Part shown: positions 26,899-36,828 of the stretch, piece by piece
How positions within the stretch are numbered: the first letter of the stretch is position 1
Layout of the letters: each line of letters opens with the position of its first letter
Source: Nitrospiraceae bacterium
GTDB taxonomy: Bacteria > Nitrospirota > Nitrospiria > Nitrospirales > UBA2166
DNA length: 64,000 nt
Reading direction: 5' to 3'
Assembly (NCBI GenBank): GCA_002726235.1
Contig: PBSN01000008.1
Location: 309,390 to 373,389, forward strand
Notes under the pieces: generated by a model
The model's database searches: none
What the model was told of the DNA's origin: nothing
Seen by the model: only the letters and a program-made list of their open reading frames with translations
Translations under genes and position numbers: made by a program

Positions 26899-27225
26899 AT
26901 GGGAAATGCTGCAACAGTGGAAACAGCGTCATGGGAAGATGAAGTTTCCAAAGCCGAAGGGCTGGTCATGGTCGACTTCTGGGCGGTGTGGTGCGGTCCA
27001 TGTCAAGTGGTCGCGCCTATTGTAGAGGAATTGGCGACAGAGTATGACGGACGAGTAAAGGTGTTAAAATTGAACACTGACGAGAATCCTGAAATCGCGA
27101 CGCAATTTCACGTCATGAGCATTCCGAGCTTGATCTTTTTCAAGGATGGCCAACAGATCGACAAACTTGTCGGTGCGCAATCTAAACAGAAATTCAAGGA
27201 AACCATCGATCGGCTCTTAGCCTAA
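26899..27225 (+). CDS. trxA: Thioredoxin
   Basis: Cytoplasmic dithiol reductant. The 108-residue protein has the redox motif WCGPC at residues 31-35, the buried VDFWAVWCGPC strand, the cis-proline in MSIPSLIFF and the closing GAQSK. Ribosome site AAGGAG precedes the ATG. Thioredoxin reductase is encoded 3 kb downstream at 30013. Confidence 0.97.
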   Translation: MGNAATVETASWEDEVSKAEGLVMVDFWAVWCGPCQVVAPIVEELATEYDGRVKVLKLNTDENPEIATQFHVMSIPSLIFFKDGQQIDKLVGAQSKQKFKETIDRLLA

Positions 27226-27377
27226 GGTTCTAAGAGGTATTCGCGTTACTCGAGTCCACGATTTCATCTTCTGTATCGTAAAACTAAAACCTAGGCCTCT
27301 TTTTCGAAATCACTAGAAGAGAGGCATTGTCGTGTCTGACTCCTTCCGGCCTATCCATCTCAACGGGTACTCCTAGG

Positions 27378-29048
27378 ATGCTCCTTGAACTGCGTATTCA
27401 AAACATCGCAATTATCGATGATCTACATCTTCGCTTTCCAACAGGCTTCATAGTTCTCACAGGCGAAACCGGCGCTGGAAAATCGATCCTCGTAGATGCC
27501 GTAGGCTTGCTCATTGGTGAACGAGCCTCCGTAGAGCAAATCAGGACGGGTGCAACCGAAGGTGTCATCGAGGGTATTTTTGCGACTACGAACAACGATG
27601 CACTCCACGCTATTCTTACAAGGTTAGATCTGCTTGGCGATGATTCTGGAGAACTTGTGATTCGACGAACCCTGCCATCCTCCGGACGTCATCGTGTCCG
27701 AATCAACGGAAATGCAGTACCATTATCGACACTCCAGGACATTGGCAAGTTCCTCGTTGATATTCACGGACAGCACGAGACACAGTCGCTCTTTCGTTCG
27801 ATCACTCAACTTGATCTGCTCGATTCGTTTGGCGGCCTTCTTGATGATCGTGCGGCCTTTTATGAGATCTATTATGCTGTAAAAAGGCTACAGCGGGATC
27901 TTTCGATATTTGAGGAACAAACTACGGAGTCAAGAAAAGAAGCCGACCGTCTGCAGTATGAGCGAGAGGAAATTGAATCAGCAGCCATTGAGCCGGATGA
28001 AGATATTGGCTTAGAACACGAACGGCAGGTAATTTCCCAAGTTCACACTCTTGCCGAACTTTCCAATGAACTTTACTCTACGCTTTACGAGGATGATCGC
28101 TCAATCCTCTCGCGAGTTGGACACGCCGAATGGTTGCTTCAGCGACTATACAATGTCGATTCCCGTCTTTCTGATACTGCGGAACTTCTAGCCGGAGCCA
28201 CAGCACACTTAAAGGAACTGGTTGGACGTGTTCGGGACTATCAAACGCAACTCGATGCAAATCCGGACCGTCTTGAACATGTGGAGGCTAGGCTTGACTT
28301 TCTCAACCAGATCAAGAAACGGTATGGAGGATCAATCTCAAGTGTGATGCGCCATTTGGAGCAGATCACAAAGGAACTTGATGGGCTGACCGTCAGCGAT
28401 GACAAAAAAGAAGAGCTTCAGAGCGCACTTGCGACCCTACGAATGCAGCAGGTCACACAGGGAAAACACTTGTCCAAGCAACGTAAGAAGGTTGCAGCTG
28501 ATCTAGACCAGCGTGTCAATAAGGAGATGAGTGATCTGCACATGAAGCACGCTACATTCAATGCCGTTGTTGAACAAGAACGTAACGAAACTCTAAATGC
28601 AAACGGTCAAGACCGTGTCCAGTTTGTTTTTTCCGGATCCGTAGGTGAATCACCTCGCGCTCTGAGGGATGCCATCTCTGGCGGTGAACTCTCCCGAGTG
28701 ACCTTGTGCATCAAGACCGTACTTGCGCGTGAAGATCGGATTCCCATTCTGATATTTGACGAAATTGATGCTGGAATTGGTGGTGCGATAGCGGAACGAG
28801 TAGGGAAAAAGATGAAAACCCTAGGACAGCGGCATCAAGTGTTCTGCATCACACACCTTCCGCAAATCGCAGCCCTTGGCGATTCACATTTCTCGGTGAA
28901 AAAAGTTGTAAGACAGAAGCGTGCGATCACCCAAGTAGTACAACTCGCAAAACAAGAACGCGTCAGTGAAATTGCACGCATGCTTGGAGGCACGAAGATC
29001 ACGCAAACAGTAAAGCGAATTGCCAAAGAAATGCTTGAAATTGGATAA
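27378..29048 (+). CDS. recN: DNA repair protein RecN
   Basis: SMC-like ATPase in double-strand break repair. The 556 residues show Walker A GETGAGKS at 29-36, a long coiled-coil middle (about 150-370), the ABC signature SGGELSRV and Walker B LIFDEIDAGIGG. The second ATP-binding half is complete, ending in the ITHLPQIAALGD switch region. The open frame extends upstream to 27327, but ATG 27378 matches the family's MLxELxIxNxAxI start. RecN is often under LexA control; no operator was recognised. Confidence 0.96.
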   Translation: MLLELRIQNIAIIDDLHLRFPTGFIVLTGETGAGKSILVDAVGLLIGERASVEQIRTGATEGVIEGIFATTNNDALHAILTRLDLLGDDSGELVIRRTLPSSGRHRVRINGNAVPLSTLQDIGKFLVDIHGQHETQSLFRSITQLDLLDSFGGLLDDRAAFYEIYYAVKRLQRDLSIFEEQTTESRKEADRLQYEREEIESAAIEPDEDIGLEHERQVISQVHTLAELSNELYSTLYEDDRSILSRVGHAEWLLQRLYNVDSRLSDTAELLAGATAHLKELVGRVRDYQTQLDANPDRLEHVEARLDFLNQIKKRYGGSISSVMRHLEQITKELDGLTVSDDKKEELQSALATLRMQQVTQGKHLSKQRKKVAADLDQRVNKEMSDLHMKHATFNAVVEQERNETLNANGQDRVQFVFSGSVGESPRALRDAISGGELSRVTLCIKTVLAREDRIPILIFDEIDAGIGGAIAERVGKKMKTLGQRHQVFCITHLPQIAALGDSHFSVKKVVRQKRAITQVVQLAKQERVSEIARMLGGTKITQTVKRIAKEMLEIG

Positions 29049-29363
29049 TGGATGTACGGTTATCAATATACGAAGGCTACAAGAAATCGTGGTACCACCA
29101 TGTGTGTAAAGCGAACTTCCTGCCGCCACTCTTGGATCAGTGCAAGTAGAGAGGGGAGTAAACTCTTGATGTGCTGTAGCTCGGGAACAAAAACCTTCCT
29201 CAGGAATGAACAAAAATGGGGTTGATTAAATTGAGACATCGCGGTCGTAATTTACACAGTGTCTCAAGTCTATCATTGGACAATGCAATGCAGACTGATG
29301 TGCACCACGAATTATTTTCGGTGAGTCACTCTGTATGAGAATAGATTTCTTGGAATACTCATT
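29049..29363. other. Intergenic region, no gene seen
   Basis: 315 bases between recN and coaE. It contains a short palindrome GTGGTACCAC soon after recN but no convincing open frame, RNA gene or strong promoter. Confidence 0.5.
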
Positions 29364-29966
29364 GTGATCAAGGTCGCTTTGACAGGTGGTATTGCCAGTG
29401 GGAAAAGTGTCGTGGCTCGTTTGATGGTTCGTTGCGGAGCCTATCTTATCGATGCAGATACTTTAGCCAAGGAAGCTGTTCGTCCTGATTCCGTGGTTTG
29501 GAGAAGAATAGTTCGAACCTTTGGACGAGACATCACTAACCGCAGACGTGAGATCGACCGGGAAAGGCTTGGGAAGCTTATTTTCAGCAACTCACAGAAA
29601 CGTCAGCAGCTCAATGCCATTATCCATCCATGGGTTTATGCTGAATATCAACGCCGTGCACGGATTTTAGCGAAAGATCACCCTGATGGAGTTCTCCTGT
29701 TCGATGTTCCACTCTTGTTCGAGACCAATGTACAGCAACGTTTTGATCATATCATTGTTGCCTATGTCGACAAGCAGACACAGATACGACGGATTATGAC
29801 ACGGGACAATTTACGACGATCTGAGGCATTGGAGCGTATCAATGCACAACTGCCTCTTTCACAAAAACGTCGCGATGCGGAATATGTTATTGACACACGA
29901 ATGCCAATTGCAGATCTGCGAAGGGAGGTTCGTGCGGCATACAATGCACTTCAATTGATACATTAA
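29364..29966 (+). CDS. coaE: Dephospho-CoA kinase
   Basis: Last step of coenzyme A synthesis: phosphorylates the ribose 3'-hydroxyl of dephospho-CoA. The 200 residues carry the P-loop TGGIASGKSVV, the DADTLAKE block, VLLFDVPLLFE and the lid RIMTRDNL. The start is GTG 29364. It is followed by trxB and thiI on the same strand with short gaps, which may be one transcript. Confidence 0.95.
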   Translation: MIKVALTGGIASGKSVVARLMVRCGAYLIDADTLAKEAVRPDSVVWRRIVRTFGRDITNRRREIDRERLGKLIFSNSQKRQQLNAIIHPWVYAEYQRRARILAKDHPDGVLLFDVPLLFETNVQQRFDHIIVAYVDKQTQIRRIMTRDNLRRSEALERINAQLPLSQKRRDAEYVIDTRMPIADLRREVRAAYNALQLIH

Positions 29967-30012
29967 CTTAAAGGATTTTTCTTCTTGTTACTATTAACTT
30001 TGGAGAAATAAT

Positions 30013-30932
30013 ATGCATAAGGTTGTCATTATTGGATCCGGTCCTGCAGGCCTTACTGCCGCACTCTACTGTGCTCGAGCAAACCTTTCACCACTGCTGG
30101 TTGAGGGCCTTCAAGTAGGAGGTCAACTCACCCTCACCACGGATGTCGAAAACTATCCAGGATTTCCGCAGGGCATTCTTGGGCCACAGCTCATGCAGGA
30201 CATGCGTGAGCAGGCTGAACGCTTCGGTACTAATTTCCTGACTGGAGATGTCACGGCGGTCGAGCTAAACACACGCCCGTTTAAGATCACCCTCGCCGAA
30301 AACGATCAAATCTCAACTCAGGCCCTGATCGTTTCGACTGGGGCTACCGCGCAAATGCTCAATATCAAGTCTGAACAGAAATATCTCGGACAAGGTGTTT
30401 CCACCTGTGCGACATGCGACGGTGCGTTTTTTAGAGAAAAAGAACTGATCGTTGTTGGCGGAGGAGATTCAGCAATAGAAGAAGGAATGTTCTTAACGAA
30501 GTTTGCCTCGACTGTGACGATCGTTCACCGGCGAGACTCATTGCGTGCATCAAAAATTATGCAGGAGCGTGCATTTCAAATGAAAAGATGAAATTCATCT
30601 GGGATTCCATTGTGGAGGAAGTATATGGGGATAGTGTCGTTCAGGGAGTGAAGTTGCGCAACCTCAAAACCAATACACTGACGGACATACCATGTTCCGG
30701 TGTATTTATCGCAATTGGACATACGCCAAACACAAGACTTTTTGTCAACCAGCTTGATATGGATGAGCAAGGATATTTGCTGACGCATGATGGTACTAAG
30801 ACGAATGTTCCCGGAGTGTTTGCCGCTGGTGATGTCCAAGACCATGTCTACCGTCAGGCGGTGACAGCTGCAGGTTCCGGTTGTATGGCGGCGATTGATG
30901 TTGAACGTTTTTTGGAGCAAGAGGCACTCTGA
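30013..30932 (+). pseudogene. trxB: Thioredoxin reductase, single-base frameshift as read
   Basis: NADPH-dependent FAD enzyme that reduces thioredoxin. The first frame (30013-30591) holds the FAD motif GSGPAGL, the redox pair CATC (Cys132, Cys135) and the NADPH motif GGGDSA. It ends abruptly after HRRDSLRASKIMQERAFQ. The remainder (KFIWDSIVEEVYG to the FAD-binding AAGDVQD) continues in another frame from 30588. Adding one A to the short A-run at 30578-30580 restores a continuous Q-N-E-K-M-K-F reading and a protein of about 307 residues. A sequencing error or a real frameshift are both possible; since the enzyme is usually essential, error is the simpler reading. Confidence 0.9.
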
Positions 30933-30938
30933 CATCGA

Positions 30939-32123
30939 ATGTGGTGTGTTATTGCCCACTACCATGAACTGGCTTTAAAGGGGCGCAATCGATCGTTTCT
31001 TGTCCGTAAACTGATCAATAACCTCAAGCTGGCTACCAGTGATCTTGACATCATAGGGATAGATTCTCTTCCAGGGAGAATCCGCCTTCGATTTACGGAC
31101 GAGACCTCCGTTGAACCGTTATGGCAACGTCTGCAGCGACGACTGTCTGGGGTCTTTGGAGTTGCCAATTTTTCTCTGGCATTTTCATCTCCAATAAGTC
31201 CGAAGGGAGATCTTAGCCAACTCAAAGAGGCTCTGGGATATGCAATTCGCTCGCAACAATTCCATTCATTTCGCGTCACCACTAAACGAGGAGATAAACG
31301 GTACCCAAAAACATCAATGGATGTTAGCCGAGAGATTGGGGGGCACATCAAAGAACTTACTGGATGCCAAGTCGATCTCACCAACCCTGATCTCACGATC
31401 TATCTTGAGTTGTTGTTTGAATCAGCCTATGTGTCGTTTGCAAAAATGGCAGGGGCTGGTGGGCTGCCTCTGGGCATGAGCGGGAAAACCGTATGTCTTC
31501 TTTCTGGTGGCATTGACTCCCCTGTGGCAGCCTATCGCATGATGAAGCGTGGCTGCCGTCAGATTTTTGTACACTTCCACAGCCATCCGTTTGTCAGTCG
31601 TGCGTCTCAAGAAAAAGCTGAGGAACTTGCCATGCTTCTCACTCAATATCAATGGCGGTCCGTGCTCTACTGCGTTCCATTTGGAGAGATTCAGCGTCAG
31701 ATCGTACTGTGTGTTCCGCCTCCCTTTCGTATCATTCTCTATCGGAGGTTTATGATTCGGATTGCGGAGCAGATTGCGCGGCGATATCGTGCTTGGGCCT
31801 TAGTGACAGGAGATAGCCTTGGACAGGTCGCGTCACAGGTCCCTGACAACCTCACAGTTATTGAGGACGCGGCGCACCTGCCTCTCCTACGTCCACTCAT
31901 CGCCATGGACAAAATCGAAATTACCGCTCAAGCCCAATCCATTGGGACCTATGAGACCTCGATTATCCCAGACCAGGATTGTTGTACACTGTTTATGCCG
32001 GCACATCCGGCTATCCGACCTAAGATTCAGACAATCCGAAAACTAGAAGAAAAATTAGATGCAGATATACTTGTGAGGCAAGGGTTGGGAGGCGTCTACA
32101 AACAAGAATTTCGGTTTCCTTGA
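30939..32123 (+). CDS. thiI: tRNA 4-thiouridine synthase ThiI
   Basis: Adenylates and thiolates uridine 8 of tRNA, and may give sulphur for thiamine. The 394 residues comprise an N-terminal ferredoxin-like region, the THUMP domain (about 60-165) and the PP-loop ATPase with LLSGGIDSPVAA. The C-terminal rhodanese domain of the E. coli enzyme is absent, as in the shorter class. A Cys pair in DQDCCTLF may act in sulphur transfer. It starts 6 bases after trxB. Confidence 0.93.
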   Translation: MWCVIAHYHELALKGRNRSFLVRKLINNLKLATSDLDIIGIDSLPGRIRLRFTDETSVEPLWQRLQRRLSGVFGVANFSLAFSSPISPKGDLSQLKEALGYAIRSQQFHSFRVTTKRGDKRYPKTSMDVSREIGGHIKELTGCQVDLTNPDLTIYLELLFESAYVSFAKMAGAGGLPLGMSGKTVCLLSGGIDSPVAAYRMMKRGCRQIFVHFHSHPFVSRASQEKAEELAMLLTQYQWRSVLYCVPFGEIQRQIVLCVPPPFRIILYRRFMIRIAEQIARRYRAWALVTGDSLGQVASQVPDNLTVIEDAAHLPLLRPLIAMDKIEITAQAQSIGTYETSIIPDQDCCTLFMPAHPAIRPKIQTIRKLEEKLDADILVRQGLGGVYKQEFRFP

Positions 32124-32349
32124 TCTGACAATTTCGATGGATGCTTTGACGATCAACGGTTGCGTGAGGCAGAAGAAGATTGCTGGGAATTCTATTGCAT
32201 GCCGGATAAAGTTGTGCATGAAAAAGCGTACTGATAGGTGAAAGCAACCTCAGTGAAAAACTGTGTCGCGTTGAACAGTTGATTGCTAGTCTCACAATTG
32301 AAGGAGCCTTCTGCTTGCCGCAAGTGCGCTTGAACGTATCCGATAGTGA

Positions 32350-32378
32350 TTGATCTATTTTTTGAGCAATTGTATGAA
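32350..32378 (+). promoter_or_regulatory. Possible promoter for queG
   Basis: TTGATC and TATGAA lie 17 bases apart, each with four matches to consensus, ending 22 bases before the queG ATG. The rest of the 277-base gap after thiI shows nothing definite. Confidence 0.4.
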
Positions 32379-32400
32379 CTTCTACATTCTATCCGGATAG

Positions 32401-33360
32401 ATGGTGCCAGACGTGAACCATGACCTTAGCACTCGTATTAAAGACAAAGCGTATGAACTTGGATTTAATCAAGTTGGGATTAGTCGAGCCGATGCCGACG
32501 GCCGAGCGGAAGACAAGTTGAGTGTGTGGCTGAGCCGTGGGTTTCACGGTGAAATGACTTGGATGGAGAGGACAGCCGACAAGCGAAGAAATATCAAGAA
32601 TGTGTTTCCTGATATTCGGTCTGTTGTATCAGTGGCGGTGAACTATTACACGGATCACGCTCCACAAGAAACTGGCGGGAAAGGACGGATCTCTCGTTAC
32701 GCATGGGGAGATGATTACCATTACATCATCACTGACTGGGTGCGCCAGCTCGCGACTTGGATCGATGCTGAAGCAGAAAAAGAGGGGATACCGTGTGAAT
32801 CTCGAACTTACGTTGACACTGGCCCGATTCTTGAAAAGGCATGGGCGCAACGTGCTGGAATTGGATGGGTCGGAAAACATTCGAATTTAGTTTCAGCAGA
32901 GTACGGGTCTTGGCTTCTACTGGGAGAAGTTCTGCTTACTGTTGACTTGGAACCAGATATGCCTGCGCCTGACCAATGTGGAGCATGTCGATTATGCATT
33001 GAGATTTGTCCGACCGATGCCATTCCAGAACCCTACGTGCTTGATGCAACAAAATGCATTGCATATTTAACCATTGAGCACCGCGGTCCCATCCCAGCTC
33101 CCTATCATTTCGACATGGGAAACCGCATTTTTGGTTGTGACGATTGTCTTGACATTTGTCCATACAATGAGCACGCAGTGCCAACATTTGAACGTGCATT
33201 TGAGCCACGCACCTATGCCCTCAGCCCAGACCTCAAAGAATTAGCCGAACAAACGCCGGCAGAATTTCAGATAACATTTAAAAAGAGCCCACTGAAACGA
33301 GCGAAATACGAAGGCCTTCAGCGCAATGTAGCGATTGCACGAAAAAATGATTCGCAATAG
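32401..33360 (+). CDS. queG: Epoxyqueuosine reductase
   Basis: Cobalamin and iron-sulphur enzyme that converts epoxyqueuosine to queuosine in tRNA. The 319 residues include the N-terminal cobalamin-binding region with RISRYAWGDDYH, the active-site segment YVDTGPILEKAWAQRAGIGW, and two 4Fe-4S clusters, CGACRLCIEICP and CDDCLDICP. The paired HEAT-type C-terminal domain of longer members is missing. queE follows, so the two queuosine genes are neighbours. Confidence 0.95.
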   Translation: MVPDVNHDLSTRIKDKAYELGFNQVGISRADADGRAEDKLSVWLSRGFHGEMTWMERTADKRRNIKNVFPDIRSVVSVAVNYYTDHAPQETGGKGRISRYAWGDDYHYIITDWVRQLATWIDAEAEKEGIPCESRTYVDTGPILEKAWAQRAGIGWVGKHSNLVSAEYGSWLLLGEVLLTVDLEPDMPAPDQCGACRLCIEICPTDAIPEPYVLDATKCIAYLTIEHRGPIPAPYHFDMGNRIFGCDDCLDICPYNEHAVPTFERAFEPRTYALSPDLKELAEQTPAEFQITFKKSPLKRAKYEGLQRNVAIARKNDSQ

Positions 33361-33495
33361 TGTCCTGCCGCTAACGGTTCTTTCAGCACCGGCACGATTT
33401 CCTGAAGGATGTTTAAACTTGCTCTTTAGAAAGGGCACAACAACCGTGGAGAGAATCGTACTTCGGGACGCTGAACCTTGGCACGAAGCGAGATA

Positions 33496-34155
33496 ATGCT
33501 GATGGACGGTTTCACGATGCTGAAAGTCACAGAGATTTATCATAGCATTCAGGGAGAGTCGACATATGTTGGCCTTCCCTGTGTTTTTGTTCGTCTCACG
33601 GGCTGTTCACTCCGATGCTCTTGGTGCGATACCACATATGCTTTTCACGGCGGTACCTATATGACCATTGATCGCATTTGTGAACGAGTCCACAGCTACG
33701 AGACTGCATTGGTTGAAATTACCGGGGGCGAGCCTCTCGACAAGCCAGAGGTTCTTCCACTTGTTGAGCGTTTGTGCAACGATGGGTATGAGGTACTTAT
33801 TGAAACCAGCGGGGCGATTGATATTACTCCGATCGACGATCGGGCTCATGTCATTATGGATATGAAATGTCCTAAAAGCAGCATGACGAAATACATGTAT
33901 TGGGAAAACATTAACGCGCTAAAAGCAAAGGATGAAGTGAAGTTTGTTATCGCAGATCGGGAGGACTATGATTGGGCTGTTTCGGTCATTGAGAAACATC
34001 GGCTTAGTGGCCGTTGTCCTATCCTATTCTCGCCCGTCTTCGGAATTTTGGAGCCTTCTATTTTGAGCGATTGGGTTCTTCAATCCACATTGAAAGTGCG
34101 CATCCAACTGCAACTTCACAAATATATTTGGGATCCTCGAGCAGAAGGAGTGTAG
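33496..34155 (+). CDS. queE: 7-carboxy-7-deazaguanine synthase
   Basis: Radical SAM enzyme that makes the 7-deazaguanine ring for queuosine. CSLRCSWC gives the cluster-binding cysteines Cys37, Cys41 and Cys44, and the N-terminal EIYHSIQGEST and later ITGGEPL blocks fit QueE. I start at ATG 33496 (219 residues); ATG 33502 or 33517 and TTG 33478 are alternatives, none with a strong ribosome site. queC and queD are not in the window. Confidence 0.93.
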   Translation: MLMDGFTMLKVTEIYHSIQGESTYVGLPCVFVRLTGCSLRCSWCDTTYAFHGGTYMTIDRICERVHSYETALVEITGGEPLDKPEVLPLVERLCNDGYEVLIETSGAIDITPIDDRAHVIMDMKCPKSSMTKYMYWENINALKAKDEVKFVIADREDYDWAVSVIEKHRLSGRCPILFSPVFGILEPSILSDWVLQSTLKVRIQLQLHKYIWDPRAEGV

Positions 34156-34205
34156 GAAGCAACGGGTTTATAGTCAGCAAAACAAAATTCAAGGAGGAGA
34201 ACTCA

Positions 34206-35726
34206 GTGCCAACTAGCATTAAAGTCAAAAAGGGCCTTATCGAAAAAGAGCGTTCCGAGGCCATCATTATTCCGAAATATCAAGATGTTGGGAAACTTGA
34301 CGGAGTTTTCGCACATCTAAATCGGGCGACAGGGGGACGCCTACGGGCACATCTCAACAGTGGAGAGTTTCAAGGAAAACTCAATCAGGTTTCTATTTTA
34401 CATACGAATGGTGAATTGCCGGCAAAGCGAATTGTCCTCGTTGGTCTTGGAAAAAAACCGTTGGCGCGGCTAGACGCGATCCGTCAAGCAATGGGAACCG
34501 TCAGTAAAGTTATGCGCTCACTTGAGCTTACCTCGTTTACCCTTGTAGCCCCAGACAGAGGAATTGCGGGAATGCCTCTGGATACAACAATCCAGGCTAT
34601 GATCGAAGGATGCCTCCTCGGACTTTACCAATTTCTGCACTATCAACCGAGTCGTGCAAAAGAGACGAAACTTGTTCAGGTAATTACGCTTGTAACTCGA
34701 GATGAGAAGGCAGTGAGCATGGTGCGAGCTGGCGCTCAACGGGGTCACACCATCGCTGAAGCTACAAACTCCGTTCGGGATTTGTGTAACCATCCATCTA
34801 ATGTTTTGACGCCGACAACTTTAGCGGCGGAAGCAAAAACAATCGCAAAAGCACGGAGTATTCAATGCACGATCTTGAATCGAGCGAAAGCCAGAAAACT
34901 CGGAATGGGTGCGTATCTCGGCGTAGCACAAGGTAGCCATGAACCTCCGCAATTTATTGTGCTCGAATACACTGGCGCAACCAAAGGGAAAAATCCCATC
35001 GTGCTTGTCGGGAAAGCGGTCACCTTTGATACTGGAGGCATCTCGCTCAAGCCATCAGAAAACATGGAGCGCATGAAGGCAGACATGACCGGAGGAGCCA
35101 TTGTTCTTCAAGCAATTCGTGCGATTGCCACCCTGAAACTTCCAATCAATGTCGTTGGAATTGTCCCCTCAACAGAAAATATGCCTGGAGGCCTGGCGAC
35201 AAAACCAGGAGATATCCTGACAAGTCTCTCTGGCAAAACTATCGAAGTCTTAAATACTGATGCGGAAGGGCGCCTTATTTTAGCCGATGCTCTAGCCTAT
35301 GCGATGCGCTATAAACCTGTGGCGGTTATCGACATTGCCACGCTTACTGGGGCAGTGTTCATCTCGCTTGGATGCCATGCCATCGGCCTTTTGGGAAACA
35401 ATGACACTCTCATTGATCGTGTCAAAAGAGTAGGGGACTCTATTGGTGAACGGGCGTGGCAACTTCCACTGTGGGATGAATATAAAGAGCAAATAAAAAG
35501 CGACGTCGCAGATGTTCGTAATATTGGTGGTCGAGGGGGTGGAACAATTACAGCAGCGGCTTTTCTCAGTCATTTTGTCGACGATAAGTATCCATGGGTA
35601 CATCTCGATATTGCAGGTACGGATTGGGGGGAATCTGCACGACCCTATATTCCCAAAGGCCCAACAGGAATTGGTGCACGGCTAGTCATTGAGCTCCTTC
35701 GAGACCTCTCATCAAAACCTTTATGA
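34206..35726 (+). CDS. pepA: Leucyl aminopeptidase (M17 family)
   Basis: Cytoplasmic two-metal aminopeptidase that recycles peptides. The 506 residues have an N-terminal macro-like domain and the catalytic domain with VGKAVTFDTGGISLKPS, MERMKADMTGGA and the signature NTDAEGRL. The open frame reaches back into queE, but GTG 34206 lies 6 bases after AAGGAGGAG and gives the normal length. The stop overlaps the nagZ start by 4 bases (ATGA). Confidence 0.95.
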   Translation: MPTSIKVKKGLIEKERSEAIIIPKYQDVGKLDGVFAHLNRATGGRLRAHLNSGEFQGKLNQVSILHTNGELPAKRIVLVGLGKKPLARLDAIRQAMGTVSKVMRSLELTSFTLVAPDRGIAGMPLDTTIQAMIEGCLLGLYQFLHYQPSRAKETKLVQVITLVTRDEKAVSMVRAGAQRGHTIAEATNSVRDLCNHPSNVLTPTTLAAEAKTIAKARSIQCTILNRAKARKLGMGAYLGVAQGSHEPPQFIVLEYTGATKGKNPIVLVGKAVTFDTGGISLKPSENMERMKADMTGGAIVLQAIRAIATLKLPINVVGIVPSTENMPGGLATKPGDILTSLSGKTIEVLNTDAEGRLILADALAYAMRYKPVAVIDIATLTGAVFISLGCHAIGLLGNNDTLIDRVKRVGDSIGERAWQLPLWDEYKEQIKSDVADVRNIGGRGGGTITAAAFLSHFVDDKYPWVHLDIAGTDWGESARPYIPKGPTGIGARLVIELLRDLSSKPL

Positions 35727-36823
35727 ATCTAAAAGAGAAAATTGGCCAGCTATTCATTCTAGGATTTCATGGAACCACTGTCTCAGCTGATCTCGCGCAC
35801 ATGCTTTCTTCCCACAAGCCGGGCGGTGTCATTCTATTTGCACGGAACCTCGCCGACCCCATTCAGGTTGCTACACTTGCTAACGAACTACAATCACACT
35901 CTCCTGCAACACCTCTTTGGATCTCCATTGACCATGAGGGAGGAACAGTTTTTCGTTTCCAAAATGGTCTTACTCCATTGCCTGCTAGTGGTGAACTTGG
36001 ACGACACAATTCAGAAGAACTTGTCACGTCTGTGGCATCGGTCGGCGCGTGCGAACTTAGTGCGATAGGAGTAAATGTCAATTACGCTCCTGTGCTTGAT
36101 CTGAATACCAATCCTGATAATCCCGTTATCGGTGAGCGGAGCTTTGGGGCTGACCCAGAGAAGGTCTCTCGTTTAGGGTTGGCGATTATCATGGCATATC
36201 ACGAACAAAGGATCATGGCATGTGGAAAACACTTTCCTGGCCACGGCGATACCGATGCGGATTCACATCATGAACTTCCAGTGGTTTCTCTGTCAGCAGA
36301 ACGACTTCGAGAACGCGAATGTCGGCCATTCCATACCCTCATTACAAAAGGCCTGCCCGCGATCATGACCGCCCATGTGCAATATCCACAGCTTGATAAG
36401 CACTATCCGGCGAGTTTGTCACGATTGATTCAGACAGGGCTTCTCCGCGAGCAACTTCGGTTTAACGGTCTCATTTTCAGCGATGATCTTGAGATGTCAG
36501 CGATCATTGACCACACTGATATTTGTGAGGCCGCCATCATCGCGATCGAAGCTGGAACAGATCATCTCCTCATCTGCCATGACGATAAGCGACAGACCGC
36601 TGCCATGAATGCTGTCTACAAGGCAGTAACCGACGGACGTATTGCGATGTCACGCATTGACGCATCCTTCAACCGGATTATCCATTACAAAAAGCAATAT
36701 GCTTTTCCACATGTCCCTACGGATCCCGCGACGGTAAAAAAGTTAGTGGGAATTGCCGCACACAGACATATAGTGGATAGGGTATACACCACGGCTTCTG
36801 CTTCCTCCTTATATTCTGCGTAA
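35723..36823 (+). CDS. nagZ: Beta-N-acetylhexosaminidase NagZ (GH3)
   Basis: Removes N-acetylglucosamine from cytoplasmic muropeptides during cell-wall recycling. The 366 residues show ISIDHEGGTVFRF, the catalytic loop KHFPGHGDTDADSHHELP (general acid/base His) and the nucleophile Asp in IFSDDLEM. No signal peptide is evident, as expected for NagZ. It overlaps pepA by 4 bases and precedes an MFS carrier by 5, so the three are likely co-transcribed. Confidence 0.95.
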   Translation: MNLKEKIGQLFILGFHGTTVSADLAHMLSSHKPGGVILFARNLADPIQVATLANELQSHSPATPLWISIDHEGGTVFRFQNGLTPLPASGELGRHNSEELVTSVASVGACELSAIGVNVNYAPVLDLNTNPDNPVIGERSFGADPEKVSRLGLAIIMAYHEQRIMACGKHFPGHGDTDADSHHELPVVSLSAERLRERECRPFHTLITKGLPAIMTAHVQYPQLDKHYPASLSRLIQTGLLREQLRFNGLIFSDDLEMSAIIDHTDICEAAIIAIEAGTDHLLICHDDKRQTAAMNAVYKAVTDGRIAMSRIDASFNRIIHYKKQYAFPHVPTDPATVKKLVGIAAHRHIVDRVYTTASASSLYSA

Positions 36824-36828
36824 CTGCA

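Noticed and set aside
28000-28600. Coiled-coil frame in recN considered as a separate SMC-like gene
   Set aside because: It is the continuous middle domain of RecN with ATPase halves on both sides.
30588-30932. A separate small reductase gene starting at ATG 30588 with ATGA overlap
   Set aside because: It is the C-terminal part of TrxB in another frame; one added base rejoins it with the upstream half.
34014-34205. Upstream extension of pepA into queE
   Set aside because: GTG 34206 behind AAGGAGGAG gives the family length; the extension is a shadow of queE.
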